Shown: piece by piece, positions 33,401 to 34,853 of the stretch
Position numbering within the stretch: the first letter of the stretch is position 1
Layout of the letters: every line of letters starts with the position of its first letter
DNA from: a virus
DNA length: 34,853 nt
Strand: one strand, 5' to 3'
Virus record (IMG/VR): IMGVR_UViG_3300017917_000832
Coordinates: 1 to 34,853 of that record
Notes under the pieces: model-generated
Databases searched by the model: none
The model's input: the letters and a program-made list of their open reading frames with translations, nothing else
What the model was told of the DNA's origin: nothing
Translations under genes and position numbers: made by a program

Positions 33401-34428
33401 TATGTGTAGCTAGGACTCCAAGTAATTGCGTTAATTATTGCTGTCTTGTTTGTTGAAACATTTGATACAAACAGTGAATAAGGATTTGATCCAGTATAAG
33501 CAACCTTAGCAGGTAAAGCACCTGTACCGCTTTCAACTACATCTGCCACTATATCAATTAGTCCAGCGGCTGTAGTTCCCATTAGAGAAGTTGCTGCTGT
33601 TCCTGATGTATTCTGTGTTAGAGCGTTTCCTACTGATTTAGTTATCGGTGTGCAAGTTACAATTTCGTCAATAAAACCCTGTAGGTGTCTATACGCTGCT
33701 ACGGTCTGTGCTTGGTGTGCTAAGGTAATACCTGTAGAACCTGAAGAAGAATAATTATTAAAAAACTTTGCACTATCATAGCTAGCAGTATTGCCGCCAT
33801 AGAGTATATCAAACACTGCTGCATAAATTGCATAGTAAACGTCTCTAGTACACTTAGATACATCATGATTGTGTGCAGGATAAGTTACATTAACCCAAGC
33901 ATTTACTTCTGCTGCAATAAACCCAATATTGTTTAATAGATTCGTAGCTGCTCTCTGTCTGTCAGTAGCTATTCCTGCTGTGCTGTAAGTTGGAGCATCG
34001 GCTGCTGTGCGGCCATTTTGAGCAATGTCAATTACTTCGTCGATATAAAAATCAATATCTGCATTTAGAGCAGTTAATGTTGCACCGCTGTATACAGTAG
34101 CAGCTCTAGCTTTTACATTTGTTCTTAGTCTTTCAATTGTTCTAATAACAGTATTAGAAATGTCTAGTGAATTATATTCTGCTAGACCCATAAAATAAGA
34201 ATAGTATGTGCTTTGGCAAGCAACGTCGGCTAACAATCCGTCAATCAAATATCCTATGTCGCGTTGACATTTAGTTGCATCGGAAATTTCATTGTTAATA
34301 TAAGCAATAGATTCTGCTATTAAGAAATCTTTATTCTCGCTTAATAAAGTGTAAGCATTAGGAAAGAGACTGTCTAACGCTCCTATGCCTGGTTTAAAAA
34401 CGTAATTGTCTATTTTTCTTTTTGCCAT
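27478..34428 (-). CDS. Giant virion structural protein (tail fibre/baseplate-associated candidate)
   Basis: A 2316-residue protein, the largest in the window. The N-terminus has three divergent copies of a domain containing C(Q/T)RD...DxxYGGN at about residues 54, 192 and 347, common in cyanophage virion proteins. Residues about 958-1388 hold five 75-90-residue beta repeats. Near 1795-1830 is FVFAHRMRNSNVNTEAF, and near 1860-1900 a fibre-like TVYIDNEIITFTGR...LTGCTRG. The C-terminal 300 residues are Ser/Thr/Gly-rich beta sequence. No protease or enzyme motif was seen. It starts 2 nt after the preceding fibre gene, so both are probably in one late transcript. Confidence 0.7.
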   Translation of the reverse strand: MAKRKIDNYVFKPGIGALDSLFPNAYTLLSENKDFLIAESIAYINNEISDATKCQRDIGYLIDGLLADVACQSTYYSYFMGLAEYNSLDISNTVIRTIERLRTNVKARAATVYSGATLTALNADIDFYIDEVIDIAQNGRTAADAPTYSTAGIATDRQRAATNLLNNIGFIAAEVNAWVNVTYPAHNHDVSKCTRDVYYAIYAAVFDILYGGNTASYDSAKFFNNYSSSGSTGITLAHQAQTVAAYRHLQGFIDEIVTCTPITKSVGNALTQNTSGTAATSLMGTTAAGLIDIVADVVESGTGALPAKVAYTGSNPYSLFVSNVSTNKTAIINAITWSPSYTYNSAKCQRDLGFVLDAYLYDLRYGGNSETSRVIHYYWDGDVAQVDGNRIPEIDTHAFIGDLITEYILTNTAWTPGGELDQVINTDLDTETYSFTPTDASYSPTTGELTLTIGAHSLHKGSSIRIAEDGITFTCATDGHSTLHPYPRASGVPNASGHDPVYDTPIYISDVTDTTITVNVGISSDISTHIFVSSLTSSVTSTAIDKINTLVGYTTSVITNGLSSMPTLVPSGVGTIKIQGKFDTSDLLLITNTDKNEIIYNFGSQAAGGSVTVKDHGDDDDFPKYLQTTDGVTTITLNYNTSSHSSTDSLQIFTENNDVIVRPHDFGTDAIERMRTAPPQSMLDADFEYGLQPTKWAAIATMRGYPSVYEIPGTDTPVSNIVTDASTGTGGVGQSLITVTTVGPHGFLAGDPVTVKALADSISGAARAEGSFVINTVPSSTTFTYFAKSKVGTANGQVLSNSYSQLRKAGFYTGASIGNPSIAVVSNGTSGSITTELAVLAGQDTIPFDGPAPEIGAPISGTNIPSGAQVTAVIDTSAGGGTYVTPTVAETTPIGQNTVEVVNSTGIVNNLAVDRGDGYAIYVTGVAGNTVSFSGNFTSPVVSNTQSYTNIDTTNDTSVGAGATFNISIVGGAYVVTVYSAGLNYKIGDRIRVLGNNLGGSSPTNDLLIRVTAVNAAGGVTTLVSSGTPFDGTASFTGVSASNVGGNGQFGNFDVTWLNNAYTNVSIVSPDSSTGYVVGDRIKIPGNLIDPISGATPLHDLYITVTGVGLGGAITSVSWQGTAPNAQRTYPNVAWTTNGSGIDAVIDVQVQGSSYLVNVSVPGTNFLSSDTITILGTSLGGSAPANNLVLTVTNVDAFGAILTYSQSGTTYNNGAALSAAGDVVIGTGATFNVSLLSGSYTVTVNNGGSGYGVNQQLKILGTSVGGLTPTNDITITITGTNSFSSGTITSKSHTGTAATAAGPFTNTNGQNINNTGSGAKFNVSRDSGLYTSISLNTAGTGYEVGNRVLILGTDLEGTSANNILIRINSVTGGGGIATYTEVWSSAAVGTILRMLSTVVISEATSGTLTRLQTLSYSALATLEATWPTAHGLVPGDTFIVTVSSDSGGNNHALASGAFIATNIPSITKIRYQARAAGSINTATQNIIGIIYPRPDSFFIHRPFDGGVQLGTGGPQHGAQAIRQSKKYIRYQSGKGIMYTTGALFAPSYDLRAVSADGVEVGSVITIDTDDNDHGVQIGGVVRLLGIETPGYNSGPGNSTPPDFDYEVVDVDDERTFKVLAKRRLGSTTATLGFGAQMSVVSWHGATVRSGIFDDQNGIFWEYDGTQISVVQRTGTFQVAGTVAINVDSNLVTGTNTRFREQLKAGDRVIIKGMTHVVSHVTSNTSMTVTPDFRGVTNVSGSKIMLVSDKKVKQADFNLDRLDGTGPSGYKLDPAKMQMIGIQYSWYGAGFIDFMLRGSKGNFVFAHRMRNSNVNTEAFMRSGNLPVRYEVTNEGPPGKLAASMTNSQTTIELVDGSFFPTAGTVYIDNEIITFTGRNGNTLTGCTRGATFTNYQAGANRSYVAGAATTHDAKTGVILISQTITPLISHWGSAFLTDGMFDEDRGYIFNYAATNVSISTTKQTAFLIRLAPSVSNAIVGDLGERELLNRAQLLLQGIEITSDNPTTAQNGGIVVEGVLNPQNYPVNPSNVGWSGLAGVAQGGQPSFAQVAAGGAITWTSGASSTNATATSVGQISALMNSGIYASPAGQTYIFVSAVDYRNTFGTTDLGRVTGLSITGSTIRAGSIITSGYIDPSSDYGYFYMNQTTTAQTNASVTDAYTINYNSALTARNFAYLTTASFDATGAKVGTSVTGGSVTFPPNSIVNRIRSISWAGQSFYEIQFNNTFSGTLALTSGTIQFTFTQPPYAQPGETVFSFIAAPGERSALDLSQLKELTNTPLGGRGTYPNGPDVMAINVYKVSGDAIPANIVLRWGEAQA
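30265..31555 (-). repeat. Five tandem 75-90-residue repeats in the giant protein
   Basis: Repeat units share GxGAxFNVS....Y.V.....G.GY..GD.I.ILG..LGG..P.NDL.I.V..V...G.I. Examples of the most conserved segment are IRVLGNNLGGSSPTNDLLI, ITILGTSLGGSAPANNLVL and LKILGTSVGGLTPTNDITI. The second unit is the most divergent, with an insertion (GNLIDPISGATPLHDL). Confidence 0.8.
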
Positions 34429-34430
34429 CT

Positions 34431-34853
34431 TTATAATCCAAATGCAACTGCTAGTGTTGTTACAGTATTGTCAACGTAACTTTTATTTGTAACATTGGTA
34501 GAACTTACCGGTGTTTCTGTTATTGAAGCAGATAAAAATGTTGCTGTTGACGGACTAACATCTCCTATTACAGAATTATTAATACTGCTGTTATTTAGTG
34601 AAATACTTAGACCGTCTGAATCAATTGTTCCTATTTGCACATCAGAAACTTTTAAAATAATCCTGTTATCTGCACTTAGTGCTAAATTCGTACCGCTGCT
34701 AATTTCAGCAATGCCCGCTCCGTTTAATTGGAAGGATGCTGCTGTTAGTGTTCCGCCTACAAATAAGTTTTTAGCTATGCCAGCTCCGCCAGCTACAACC
34801 AATGCTCCATTGTTAACATCAGTTGACTGCGTATTTCCAGTAATTGATACAGA
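34431..34853 (-). CDS. Tail fibre protein, C-terminal end (start beyond window)
   Basis: The minus-strand frame is open to the right edge, giving 140 residues of a C-terminus. It contains NGALVVAGGAGIAKNLFVGG and VTNKSYVDNTV, segments repeatedly seen in tail fibre and collar-type proteins of marine T4-like phages; GAG...NLFVGGTL is a beta-helix-like shaft unit. It ends in LAVAFGL. The N-terminus is outside, so length and attachment domain are unknown. It precedes the giant structural gene by 2 nt. Confidence 0.75.
   Translation of the reverse strand, partial: SVSITGNTQSTDVNNGALVVAGGAGIAKNLFVGGTLTAASFQLNGAGIAEISSGTNLALSADNRIILKVSDVQIGTIDSDGLSISLNNSSINNSVIGDVSPSTATFLSASITETPVSSTNVTNKSYVDNTVTTLAVAFGL

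Noticed and set aside
1-34853. tRNA genes, CRISPR arrays, insertion sequences or integrase sites
   Set aside because: No cloverleaf, regular repeat-spacer pattern, transposase or integrase was seen; genes are too tightly packed to leave room.

Overview
The window is part of the genome of a T4-like (Straboviridae-type) marine myovirus. This is seen from a set of T4 core proteins: UvsX, UvsY, gp32, gp17, gp16, gp4, gp18, gp19, gp13, gp14, gp15 and a gp1-type dNMP kinase. Several companion proteins are of the kind found in cyanophages and pelagiphages. Genes are densely packed, with many ATGA or few-base overlaps, T4-type late promoters (NNTAAATA) and hairpin terminators. The window holds no head genes, photosynthesis genes or tRNAs, and the host cannot be fixed from it. 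The ADP-heptose and glycosyltransferase genes point to a Gram-negative host with a sugar-coated surface.

Layout. Positions 1-4783 (minus) hold a sugar-modification block: three methyltransferases, three glycosyltransferases, and a nucleotidyltransferase fused to a phosphomannose-isomerase-type cupin. Positions 4797-7623 (minus) hold the recombination block uvsY, a small acidic protein, uvsX and gp32; gp32 has both a sigma70-type and a late promoter. Positions 7750-15084 (minus) hold packaging and virion genes: a 596-aa virion-associated candidate, gp17, two conserved proteins, gp16, gp4, a 123-aa protein and a 429-aa tube-like protein. Positions 15184-19233 (minus) are tail tube gp19 and a very large tail sheath gp18. 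Then come a plus-strand HNH-like gene, the dNMP kinase gp1 with a strong sigma70-type promoter, a conserved small protein and gp13 (minus). From a palindromic divergent late promoter at 21481-21501 the plus strand carries gp14, gp15, a Nudix hydrolase and a five-gene ADP-heptose cassette: hldE2-like, hldE1-like, hldD, cupin and gmhB. This cassette converges on a 2316-aa minus-strand structural protein, preceded by the C-terminus of a tail fibre that runs off the right end.

The most notable system is the ADP-L-glycero-D-manno-heptose pathway at 24564-27481. Four of the five recognised steps are encoded. The missing one is GmhA, the sedoheptulose-7-phosphate isomerase, and the only other gene in the operon is a cupin of the ketose/aldose-isomerase type. 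The cassette has its own sigma70-like promoter, unlike the late genes around it. A second nucleotidyltransferase, here fused to the same kind of cupin, sits with glycosyltransferases and methyltransferases at the left end. Together these suggest phage-directed synthesis and transfer of heptose-type sugars, either to the host envelope or to the virion.

A second theme is regulatory. Four late promoters lie exactly 5 nt, and one 4 nt, before a start codon, which predicts leaderless late mRNAs for gp17, gp14 and others. Terminator hairpins sit directly upstream of several of these promoters.
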